From NCBI GenBank assembly GCA_013331215.1, contig DUGU01000261.1, positions 1 through 7,524 on the forward strand: 7,524 nucleotides of DNA. The letters run 5' to 3'. This stretch comes from Methanoregulaceae archaeon (GTDB lineage: Archaea; Halobacteriota; Methanomicrobia; Methanomicrobiales; Methanospirillaceae). Positions 1 to 6,320 of this stretch are shown in pieces; the first letter of the stretch is position 1, and each line of letters starts with the position of its first letter. The notes beneath the pieces are model-generated. The model ran no database searches. It was not told the DNA's origin and saw only the letters and a list, made by a program, of their open reading frames with translations. The position numbers were made by a program, and so were the translations under genes.

Positions 1-866
1 TCTGCATCACGCCGCAGGGCGAGATAGATGCAGCGATCGAGCTCGCACGACGGGGCGTAATCGTCACGACCTACGGGGACCTCCTCCGGGTGCCCGGAAC
101 CGGCGGCTCCCTCGAGTCCTGCGGGGGCGACGTCCGCGTGGTTCAGGGCGTACATAAGGCGGTCGAGTGCGCGGAGGGGACCGACCGCGAGGTCGCCTTC
201 GTCTCGGTCGGGTTCGAGACTACGGCCCCGACCGTCGCGGCCGCGCTCGCGGCCGGTCCGCCGGAGAATTTCTCGATCCTCTGCTGCCACCGCCTCGTGC
301 CGCCCGCGATGGCGTGGCTTCTCGAGCAGGGCGAGGCGGCCCTCGACGGCTTCCTCCTCCCGGGCCACGTCTGCGTCGTCACCGGCTACCGCGAGTACGA
401 GCGGTTCCCGGTCCCGCAGGTGGTCGCGGGCTTCGAGCCCGAGGAGGTGCTGCTCGGCCTGCTCATGTTGACGCGGCAGGTGACCGAGGGGCGGGCCGTC
501 GTGGAGAACGCCTACCCCCGCGCCGTCTCTCGCGATGGGAATCCCAAGGCCCGAGCCCTGCTCAAGGAGGTCTTCGAGCCTGCGGACGTTGAGTGGCGCG
601 GCTTCCCTGTCATCCCCGGTTCGGGCCTCCGCCTCCGGGCGCCCTACCGGCGGTACGACGCGCAGGAGAGGTTCGACGTCCGGATCGCCCCGACGCCGAA
701 GGCGACGGCCTGCATCTGCGATCGCGTCCTCCGGGGCGTGGCCTCTCCCCCCGACTGTCGCCTCTTCTCGCGTGCCTGCACCCCGCGTACACCCGTCGGG
801 CCGTGCATGGTCAGCCACGAGGGGGCCTGCCGCATCTGGCATCAGTTCAGGGGCGATGCGGCGTGA
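1..866 (+). CDS. hypD: Hydrogenase maturation protein HypD (5'-truncated by window edge)
   Basis: HypD works in the cytoplasm with HypC as the scaffold on which the Fe(CN)2CO part of the [NiFe]-hydrogenase active site is built; it carries a [4Fe-4S] cluster. The readable frame starts at base 3 and gives 287 residues to a TGA at 864-866. HypD is usually about 350-370 aa, so roughly 65-80 N-terminal residues are missing. Family motifs are seen in order: GDLLRVPG (bases 75-98), GFETTAP (210-230), PGHV followed by VTG (360-386), AGFEP, VENAYPRAV, WRGFPVIPGSGL, and the C-terminal cysteine set with CTP..P.GPCMVS.EGAC. All the expected C-terminal cluster cysteines seem present and the frame is clean. 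Other hyp genes may lie upstream, outside the window; the next feature downstream is a tRNA, so hypD is last in any such operon. Identification is confident. Confidence 0.97.
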   Translation, partial: CITPQGEIDAAIELARRGVIVTTYGDLLRVPGTGGSLESCGGDVRVVQGVHKAVECAEGTDREVAFVSVGFETTAPTVAAALAAGPPENFSILCCHRLVPPAMAWLLEQGEAALDGFLLPGHVCVVTGYREYERFPVPQVVAGFEPEEVLLGLLMLTRQVTEGRAVVENAYPRAVSRDGNPKARALLKEVFEPADVEWRGFPVIPGSGLRLRAPYRRYDAQERFDVRIAPTPKATACICDRVLRGVASPPDCRLFSRACTPRTPVGPCMVSHEGACRIWHQFRGDAA

Positions 867-882
867 CTGCACCCTCTTGATC

Positions 883-891
883 TTATTTATA
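883..891 (+). promoter_or_regulatory. TATA box (box A) for tRNA-Arg
   Basis: The A/T-only stretch TTATTTATA ends 25 bases before the mature tRNA 5' end, the normal spacing for an archaeal TBP site driving a stable RNA. It sits in the loop of an imperfect dyad (875-882 with 893-900) that could instead act as a weak hypD 3' hairpin. Confidence 0.7.
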
Positions 892-915
892 GGATCAGGG
901 CTTACCATAGAGGGG

Positions 916-987
916 GCCCCGGTAGGGTAGAGGATATCCTAGAAGCCTCCGGAGCTTTTGACCTGGGTTCGAGTCCCAGCCGGGGCG
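916..987 (+). tRNA. tRNA-Arg, anticodon CCG (reads CGG)
   Basis: A 72-base cloverleaf folds cleanly. The acceptor stem is 916-922 with 980-986, 7 of 7 pairs. The D-arm is 925-940: two G-C pairs, a G-T wobble and one T-T mismatch, with the GG pair at 932-933. The anticodon stem is 942-946 with 954-958, and the loop CTCCGGA at 947-953 puts CCG at 949-951. The variable loop has 4 bases. The T stem is 963-967 with 975-979, with loop TTCGAGT. T8, A14, a G15-C48 Levitt pair, A21 and A20 (an arginine identity base) are present. The discriminator is G987. CCA is not encoded and there is no intron. The gene has its own TATA box and a T5 stop signal. Arg(CCG) is a sensible isoacceptor for a GC-rich genome that uses CGG codons. 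Confidence 0.94.
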
Positions 988-1307
988 TACTCCGCGTATC
1001 GGCCCTCTTTTTCACCTATCCAATCCCGGAGCGGAACATCTCGATGGAGAGCCGAACTGCATTGATCGTGCTCCACGAGACCCCCCGCCGGGTTGCATGT
1101 CGGGCGGCGCCGACCGCCGCCGTGAAGGGAGTGGAGGGTTCCATGGCCCCTCCCCGAGGGGCGACCGGCGTTGCCGGAACGGTTATCGGAGGATTCGATA
1201 CGGAGGCGCCAAGTGCCATCTGCATCGAAAGAAGGTTCGCCTGCAGCCCCGATTGGGGGTACCGCCGGCGACCGTATGAACGGCAGTAATCACCGCGCCG
1301 GGTTTTG
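988..1307. other. Convergent intergenic region with two GC hairpins
   Basis: This 320-base gap separates the plus-strand hypD/tRNA unit from the minus-strand kinase operon that ends at 1308. Apart from the tRNA terminator I see no convincing gene: the open frames here lack recognisable motifs and any clear ribosome binding site. Two perfect hairpins lie almost end to end. One is GCCCCTC/GAGGGGC with a CCC loop (1146-1162); the other is CCGGC/GCCGG with a GTT loop (1165-1177). A small CCCC-GATT-GGGG hairpin lies near 1245-1258. No T run follows the operon on the minus strand, so the hairpins are the only candidates for its 3' end, about 130 bases past the stop. Confidence 0.5.
1001..1012 (+). 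terminator. Oligo-T terminator after tRNA-Arg
   Basis: A C/T-rich stretch ending in TTTTT (1008-1012) begins 20 bases past the tRNA 3' end, in line with archaeal termination at short T runs without a required hairpin. Confidence 0.6.
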
Positions 1308-1724
1308 TCAGTCCTTTGCCGGCGGGCCGTCGCGGCGGTGTGCCGGGAGCGACGCGACGCGGACGATCTCTTCGCCGAGGTCACTGAGTTTGAAGGGTTT
1401 CGGAACGATCCCGTCGAAACCGTGGGTCTCATACAGCGCCATGACCGGGTCGTGGGCGTATCCCGAGCAGACAATCGCCCGAATCTCGGGGTCGAGCTCG
1501 CGGAGTCGCCCTAGCGTGGCCTGTCCGCCGAGGCCCCTGGGTACAATCAGGTCGAGGATCACGACGTCGAACGGCTCCTGTTGCCGCCGCGCGTTCGCGA
1601 AGACCGTGATGGCCGCCTCGCCGTCGTACGTGACCGCGACATCGTACCCGCAGCGGGTCAGCCAGAACTGTATCAGCTCTGTGATCTGGACCTCGTCGTC
1701 CATCACCAGGATACGGAGGGTCAT
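1308..1724 (-). CDS. Stand-alone response regulator receiver (REC) protein
   Basis: This 138-aa protein is a single CheY-like receiver domain with no output domain, presumably cytoplasmic. Visible receiver residues are the acidic pair D9-D10, the phospho-acceptor D58 (in VVILDL), S87 (in CSGYAHDP) and K109 (in PKPF), so it should be phosphorylatable. The stretches VPRGLGG and CSGYAHDPVM match the REC domains found at the C-terminus of hybrid histidine kinases more than transcription-factor receivers. I chose the ATG at 1724-1722. The frame stays open further upstream, but that extension lies inside the kinase gene and encodes unrelated shadow sequence. GGAG at 1731-1734 lies 6 bases before the ATG, and ATGA (1724-1721) overlaps the stop of the kinase gene, implying translational coupling. 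It is last in the operon; no T-run terminator follows. Its downstream target is unknown. Confidence 0.93.
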   Translation of the reverse strand: MTLRILVMDDEVQITELIQFWLTRCGYDVAVTYDGEAAITVFANARRQQEPFDVVILDLIVPRGLGGQATLGRLRELDPEIRAIVCSGYAHDPVMALYETHGFDGIVPKPFKLSDLGEEIVRVASLPAHRRDGPPAKD

Positions 1725-3835
1725 GCCGGGCTCCGCGAGAGGAACGTCCCGGTCGTGGTTATTTTTTGAATCGGCAACAGCATCGAGATCGTCGTTCCTT
1801 CGGATCCCGACGCAGTGATCAGCACATCGCCGCCATGCTTCCTGGCGACGGACCGGGCGAGCGGCAGCCCGATGCCGCAGGCCGCCTCCTTTGTCGTGCA
1901 GGTCACCTCGAAGACCCGATCCCGGATCGACTCCGGAATCCCCTGCCCGGTGTCCGAGATCGCGATCTCCACGTACTCGCCGGGTGGGAGCTCCGGCGCC
2001 GGCGCCGTCCACGGGATCGTCGTGCTCACCCGGACTGTCACGGGCCCCTGGTCCCCGGTCGCCTCGCGGGCGTTTCGGATCAGTTCCGAGATCGCACCGA
2101 CGAGCTGCCGCCGATCGACCATAACCATCAGTGCAGGCGCCTCTACGACGACCGTGACCTCGCCGGAAGCATCCTGAACGCCGACCCGAACGGCCTCCCC
2201 GATCACCTTCTGTATCGCGATCTGCTGCAGGATCGGCTCCCCGCCGTGGGCGAACGTGACCAGCTTGTTGGTCTCGATCTGGGCCCGGGCTACAGCCTCA
2301 TCCGCGATACCGATGAAGCGCAGGGTCATCTCGGGGTCATCGATCATCTGCCGTCCAAGCATCAGGTTGCCCTGCACGATCGTCATCAGGTTGTTGAACT
2401 GGTGGGAGACCGACGCCGCCACCGCGCCGAGGGTCTCGAGCCGGGCCAAGCGAAGCCGCTCCTCCTCGCGCCGGCGCTGTTCGGTCACGTCGCGGGCGAT
2501 CATAGTCATGCCGCCGACGCCCCCCTGCTCATCGATCGCCGGGATGATCGTGGCGTCCAGAATCCTGAGACCACCTTCGCGTTCGATCTGCAGCTCGCGG
2601 CGAAGCGACCGCTGTTGATTCACGGCCGACATCGCCTCGTCGAAGAGCTCGCTATCGAACTCGGGTACGAGCGTCGTGACGGGCAGGGTGGGGTGCCACG
2701 CGATTCCGAACCACGCCTCGGCGGCCGGATTCATGTACTCGACCCGATGATCGGCAGCGATCACGATGTTGAGCTCTTTCGCGGTCTCCGCGAGGGACTG
2801 GTACCGATGGTTCGCGCTCGTGATCTCGGTCACCATCGCGTTGATCGAGACCGCAAGTCCCGTCAGCTCGTCGTCGCCCGTGACTCCTTCGATCCGGTGC
2901 TGCGTTCCGGAGTTCCGAATCTTCTCGACCTGAAGGATGATGCTGTGCATCCTCTGGAGCACCTGCCGGTCGATCAGGACGAGCGCGAGGGCCGAGAAGA
3001 CCGCGCCGATCAGCAGTGCGGAGAGGAGAAACGACGTGACGGTCTTCATGCCGTTCTGGTAGATATCTCGCGGTACTTCGACCGAGAGAAGTCCAATCTG
3101 TCCTCCGTGGACGTCGACGACCGGCGTCAGCCCCGCGATCGTACTGTCGTTCAAGCGAACCACCCCGAACCCGTTCGCCGCGACAGGAATGCCATCCGCG
3201 GGCCGGGAAGGAACAGCCATGCTGATCGGACGGCTGAAGAGGGTCGAGAACTCTGCCAGGCGGTCCTCATCGAGGTACGTGATCATGAGCATCGCTCCCC
3301 CGATAGGGCCCGAATCGTCGGTATGGAGGATCGGCTCCGTGACCACCATCAATGCTTTAGCCGGCGCGGCGATGTACCCGAAGGTGGCGTTCCCGGTCCG
3401 GATCGTCTCCTCGATGATCCCCGCCCGTTGCACCGCGGCCTCCACCTCGGGCGAGATCGGTTCCAACTCGCCCGCCGAACGATTCAACTGAGCTCCGCCG
3501 ATATAACGGGCGTCACGGTCGAAGAACTCCATCACATCGATCTTCGTATTCTGGAAGAGCTCCGCTCCGAGGTTCACCTCGAGGTATTCCGGGCCCCCAC
3601 CGGCGGCGAAATCGTATGTTTCGTTCCATGCGGCGTAGTCCCGGAGGATCGCGTCGACTGCCCGGTTGTGGTCGTTGATGAGGGCGAACGCTCGGTCCCC
3701 TTCCATCCGGGCTTGCCGCTGCTCGAGATCCGCGTAACCCTTCTCCATCACGACGAAACCGTAGAGCATCACGATTATTACCACCGCGATCATCGTGAAC
3801 CCGATCGCGATCAGGGTCTGCCTTCGGAGGTTCAA
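1721..3835 (-). CDS. Membrane sensor histidine kinase, CHASE4-HAMP-PAS-HisKA-HATPase
   Basis: This 704-aa kinase should autophosphorylate a histidine in response to an extracellular signal. Order of domains: TM1 about 8-29; an extracytoplasmic CHASE4-like sensor about 40-210, with its hallmark DYAAWNETYDF at 66-76; TM2 about 265-288; HAMP about 289-343; PAS about 345-452, ending in RDVTEQRRREEE; H-box SHQFNNL with H478; N-box with N588 (ELIRNAREAT); G1 DTGQG at 628-632; F642; and a short G2 GIGLP at 654-658. All catalytic motifs look intact. The start is TTG at 3835-3833, chosen because TM1 follows at once as in related kinases and because TTGA overlaps the TGA of the upstream kinase gene. 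A weak GAGG lies 10 bases before it. Its stop overlaps the ATG of the receiver gene, its likely phosphotransfer partner. The kinase core resembles hybrid kinases, here without the fused REC. The ligand is unknown. Confidence 0.92.
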   Translation of the reverse strand: MNLRRQTLIAIGFTMIAVVIIVMLYGFVVMEKGYADLEQRQARMEGDRAFALINDHNRAVDAILRDYAAWNETYDFAAGGGPEYLEVNLGAELFQNTKIDVMEFFDRDARYIGGAQLNRSAGELEPISPEVEAAVQRAGIIEETIRTGNATFGYIAAPAKALMVVTEPILHTDDSGPIGGAMLMITYLDEDRLAEFSTLFSRPISMAVPSRPADGIPVAANGFGVVRLNDSTIAGLTPVVDVHGGQIGLLSVEVPRDIYQNGMKTVTSFLLSALLIGAVFSALALVLIDRQVLQRMHSIILQVEKIRNSGTQHRIEGVTGDDELTGLAVSINAMVTEITSANHRYQSLAETAKELNIVIAADHRVEYMNPAAEAWFGIAWHPTLPVTTLVPEFDSELFDEAMSAVNQQRSLRRELQIEREGGLRILDATIIPAIDEQGGVGGMTMIARDVTEQRRREEERLRLARLETLGAVAASVSHQFNNLMTIVQGNLMLGRQMIDDPEMTLRFIGIADEAVARAQIETNKLVTFAHGGEPILQQIAIQKVIGEAVRVGVQDASGEVTVVVEAPALMVMVDRRQLVGAISELIRNAREATGDQGPVTVRVSTTIPWTAPAPELPPGEYVEIAISDTGQGIPESIRDRVFEVTCTTKEAACGIGLPLARSVARKHGGDVLITASGSEGTTISMLLPIQKITTTGTFLSRSPA
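1731..1734 (-). promoter_or_regulatory. Ribosome binding site of the receiver gene
   Basis: On the minus strand GGAG sits 6 bases before the ATG at 1724. Together with the ATGA overlap it fixes this short start over the longer upstream-open frame. Confidence 0.7.
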
Positions 3836-6090
3836 TGAGGATCCGCCTCGACTCTGCGGTGGCTACCGTGCGGCACGCGGATCACGAACCGCGCCCCCTT
3901 ACCTTCCGCCCCCTCTTCGGCGAGCGAGATCCCTGTGATCGAGAGGATCTCCCGGACCAGGAAGAGGCCGAGCCCGGTGTTCTGGCCGTACCCCTGGAGA
4001 AAGATCGTCTCTTTCGAGGCCCCGGGCATCCCCGGGGCCGTCGTCCTCGTACACGATTTCGAGCGACCTTGGCGTGATGCGGGAGCTGATCCTGACCGTA
4101 GTGGCGCGTCCGGGGCATGCCGCAGGGTGTTCTCAACCATGTTGTAAAATATCCGTTCGAGCAGGGGATCGGCGTAGCACTCGATCTCGTCGACCTCCAC
4201 CGCGACCGCGAGGCGGTGTGGTTTGAGCGAGGCGTCGGCCTTCCGGACCACGGCGGGCAGCACCTGCCAGCAGGGTGACGATGACCCGATCATCTGGTAC
4301 TCGCGGGTGAAGAGAATCTGGCACTGAATCTTCTCTGCCGCAGCGTCCACCGTCCCCAGGGCTTCCTGCATCTCGGGCACTGCGGACATATCGCGCACGA
4401 TCATCAGGTACCCCCGGAGGATTGTCAACTGGTTCAGGATGTCGTGGCGGACGATGCTCGTCATCAGCCCCATCTTCTGATAGACGCGGATCAGGCTCTC
4501 CTCAGCCAGGCGATGATCGGTGATGTCGAGAGCGATATCGAGGATCCGAACGGGCGAGCCGGCTTCGTCCGTTCCGACGACCCCCCGCCCCTGGACCCAC
4601 CGGATCCGGCCATCATGGTCGGCAAGCCGGACGATGAGCGCGAACTCGCGCGTCTCCCCCGACTGCGCGAGGATCCGATCGACGGTGTCCTCGACCAGCT
4701 CGCGGTCCCCGGGACAAACGGTGCTCCCGAGGCTCGCGAAACCCGTGTCGAACGCGGCCTGGAGCGCCATGCGGGGGTCGCCGCTCCCGACGGGCCCTTC
4801 CCAGACCTGGACGTGGGCGCTCGCGAGCCGCTTCTGCCTGGTTATGCGATACTGCGCCAGCAGGTGCTCGGGGGCGTTCGCCTCCCGAATCTCCTCGAGC
4901 ATGACCAGGCTGAGGTTGATGCGATCGTCCGGGATCCGGCGGAACTGGCAGCGGACCGGGATCCGTCGCCCCTCCGCCCCCGTGTAGACTCCGTCCAGGA
5001 TCGTGGTGTGTTCGTCTTGCTCGTCCGTCTCCGAGAGAGGGAGCCCGGGACCGGCCGAATCGACAAGCGCGATCAACTGGTCGAACCGCTGCAGGCAGAG
5101 CGCCTCACGGGGCGAGTCGAGGAAGGCTCGGCAGCCGCTGTTCGCCGCAAGGATGCGGCCCTGGTTGTCGACGATCAGCATCGGGTCCGAGACCATGTCC
5201 ATCCCGGCGGCGGTCGCGGACAGCGACATGGCCTGACGGTTCCGCTCGATTGCGGTCAGGATCGCCTGGCCGATCAGCCAGAGCTCGGACCCCCGAGGGG
5301 CGGCATCATTCCCGGACGGACGGCCGATGAAGAGGCCCAGCGTATCGCCGTAGCCCCCCACAGAGATCGTCCAGGCCCCCGGCAGCCCCGGCAGCGGTTG
5401 CGGGACGCGACGGACACAGTCACCCATGCGGTGAGCCTCCTCGATAATTTTGTCGTAGAATGCATGGAGGTGATCGGCGGTCAGGGCCCGGGTCATGTCG
5501 CCGAAATGCTCCGGCTCGTCCGGCCAGCAGTACAGCGGCAGTGTCTGCGACGCCTTTCTGCGGACGAGGACGAATGTGAGCGCGGCGAGGTCGTGGGCGT
5601 CGCCCGTGGCTTTCAGGAGTGTCTGTACCTTTGCACGGAAGGCGGTGGGCGAGGCGGTGGGCGAGGTGGTGGTAAGGAGGGCGAGGACGGCCTGCGGGCA
5701 TCCGTCCGGACTCCGTTTCCCGGTTTCGGGCGCGATGGCCGAGAGCGTCGCCATCAGGCAGGGCACTTCCGCGAGCAGTGGAGGGTAGACGAGCTGCAGG
5801 AGCACCCGTCTCTGCGGTCCGTCGGGGGTCGCGATCCGGAACGACGCGCGCCGCTCAAGTTCGAGGATCGGATCGATGCCGCTCTTCGATCCCGAGGTCG
5901 GCCGGTCTCCAGGGCCGACGAGGTCGATGAACGGCCGTTCGATCAGCGAGTCGGGGTCGGGGCACGAGAGGAAGCGGTCGAACCCGGGGCCCGGGAAAAG
6001 CCGACCGGCTCCATCGAGTGAAAGGAACGCGACGGAGTGGTACGGCAATCGGGTCTTCGTAGTGAACACGGGCGTACTGCCCCCAACCAT
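3832..6090 (-). CDS. Soluble multi-sensor PAS histidine kinase with scrambled G1 box
   Basis: A 752-aa cytoplasmic kinase with no membrane segment. Residues about 15-120 look PAS-like (VAFLSLDGAGRLF). Residues about 130-285 form a divergent, possibly GAF-like sensor domain preceded by a Ser-Thr-Pro linker (SPTA twice, 143-150). A PAS domain covers about 290-400 (DPMLIVDNQGRILAAN) and a second PAS/PAC about 420-530 (ending LDIALDITDHRLAEE). The H-box is VRHDILNQL with H549, the form common in methanogen kinases. The N-box is N654 (NMVENTLRHAPDA) and G2 is TGLGLFL (705-711). Residues 663-687 do not fit the family: the adjacent frame encodes the expected strand and EDDGPG, so two compensating indels have removed the G1 motif in this reading. 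The start is ATG 6090; no in-frame start exists further upstream, and a strong GGAGGAG lies too far away (6129-6123), so a leaderless or shorter start is possible. It is first in the operon. Confidence 0.88.
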   Translation of the reverse strand: MVGGSTPVFTTKTRLPYHSVAFLSLDGAGRLFPGPGFDRFLSCPDPDSLIERPFIDLVGPGDRPTSGSKSGIDPILELERRASFRIATPDGPQRRVLLQLVYPPLLAEVPCLMATLSAIAPETGKRSPDGCPQAVLALLTTTSPTASPTAFRAKVQTLLKATGDAHDLAALTFVLVRRKASQTLPLYCWPDEPEHFGDMTRALTADHLHAFYDKIIEEAHRMGDCVRRVPQPLPGLPGAWTISVGGYGDTLGLFIGRPSGNDAAPRGSELWLIGQAILTAIERNRQAMSLSATAAGMDMVSDPMLIVDNQGRILAANSGCRAFLDSPREALCLQRFDQLIALVDSAGPGLPLSETDEQDEHTTILDGVYTGAEGRRIPVRCQFRRIPDDRINLSLVMLEEIREANAPEHLLAQYRITRQKRLASAHVQVWEGPVGSGDPRMALQAAFDTGFASLGSTVCPGDRELVEDTVDRILAQSGETREFALIVRLADHDGRIRWVQGRGVVGTDEAGSPVRILDIALDITDHRLAEESLIRVYQKMGLMTSIVRHDILNQLTILRGYLMIVRDMSAVPEMQEALGTVDAAAEKIQCQILFTREYQMIGSSSPCWQVLPAVVRKADASLKPHRLAVAVEVDEIECYADPLLERIFYNMVENTLRHAPDAPLRSGSAPASRQGRSKSCTRTTAPGMPGASKETIFLQGYGQNTGLGLFLVREILSITGISLAEEGAEGKGARFVIRVPHGSHRRVEADPH
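4030..4104 (-). other. Frame-shifted segment in the kinase ATP-binding domain
   Basis: Between about 4104 and 4030 the +1-shifted minus-strand frame reads TTVRISSRITPRS then LEIVYEDDGPG, a standard HATPase strand plus G1 box. The annotated frame reads a Ser/Arg-rich stretch instead. The first event (one base missing, or two extra) lies at about 4103-4107. The second is one extra base in the CCCC/GGGG run 4030-4037. Together they restore frame, so no stop appears. Confidence 0.85.
5641..5664. repeat. 12-bp tandem repeat inside the soluble kinase gene
   Basis: GGCGGTGGGCGA occurs twice without a gap, followed by a degenerate third copy. On the minus strand it encodes SPTA-SPTA at residues 143-150, in a linker before the second sensor region. 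The repeat length is a multiple of three, so slippage would change linker length without shifting frame. Confidence 0.8.
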
Positions 6091-6122
6091 CGGCCGGATG
6101 GGGAAGGCGTCTCTTGGGCTTT

Positions 6123-6129
6123 CTCCTCC
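6123..6129 (-). promoter_or_regulatory. Orphan Shine-Dalgarno-like GGAGGAG upstream of kinase operon
   Basis: A strong minus-strand GGAGGAG ends 32 bases before the assigned ATG at 6090. No ATG, GTG or TTG lies at normal spacing in the kinase frame. It may be chance, or mark a start codon lost or misread in this sequence. Confidence 0.3.
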
Positions 6130-6181
6130 TACGGCCGATCAATACTGTCTGCGACAGCCATTGAATTAAGGATTTCTCTTC

Positions 6182-6219
6182 GAGATCGTACGAATCAGGG
6201 GACCGGTGGATGCGATCTC
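6182..6219. repeat. 9-bp inverted repeat (stem-loop)
   Basis: GAGATCGTA (6182-6190) pairs with TGCGATCTC (6211-6219) through eight Watson-Crick pairs and one G-U, with a 20-base loop that contains ACCGGT. It lies about 95-130 bases upstream of the kinase start, so it could be an operator or part of a leader RNA. Confidence 0.6.
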
Positions 6220-6240
6220 TCTTCGCCCGGCGTCACCGAT

Positions 6241-6291
6241 AAGCCGTACTAATGAGCCCACGCCCTCCACGGCTTTCGCCCTTCCCTCATT
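6241..6291. repeat. Two interleaved inverted repeats with pseudoknot topology
   Basis: AAGCCGT (6241-6247) is the exact reverse complement of ACGGCTT (6269-6275), and AATGAG (6251-6256) of CTCATT (6286-6291). The arms alternate, the layout of an H-type pseudoknot in RNA from either strand. A GC-rich hairpin (6305-6310 with 6315-6320, TCCA loop) follows, and a T5 run at 6407-6411 could end a plus-strand transcript. No known RNA family is recognised. Confidence 0.45.
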
Positions 6292-6304
6292 CGATCGGGA
6301 TAAC

Positions 6305-6320
6305 GCCCTCTCCAGGGGGC
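6305..6320. repeat. 6-bp GC hairpin
   Basis: GCCCTC and GGGGGC pair with one G-U wobble around a TCCA loop. It is part of the inverted-repeat cluster between the divergent genes. Confidence 0.45.

Noticed and set aside
916..1020. tRNA-Arg as an integration site for a mobile element
   Set aside because: No integrase gene and no second copy of the tRNA 3' end were seen in the window.
1016..1474. Open frames on both strands in the convergent gap (152 codons minus; 81 codons plus at 1044-1289)
   Set aside because: The minus frame overlaps the receiver gene out of register; neither has a known motif, a good ribosome binding site or protein-like composition.
1725..2012. A 96-residue N-terminal extension of the receiver protein from an upstream start
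   Set aside because: The extension is read out of frame inside the kinase's ATP-binding domain. The receiver fold begins right at the ATG 1724, which has a GGAG site and an ATGA overlap.
1766..3838. A 690-codon plus-strand open frame antisense to the membrane kinase
   Set aside because: Its predicted product is a low-complexity Asp/Arg/His-rich sequence without domains, as expected for the mirror frame of a GC-rich gene. The minus strand encodes a complete kinase with all motifs.
4444..6021. A 525-codon plus-strand open frame antisense to the soluble kinase
   Set aside because: Same reasoning: Arg/Asp/Gly/Pro-rich, no recognisable domain, fully covered by the kinase gene on the other strand.
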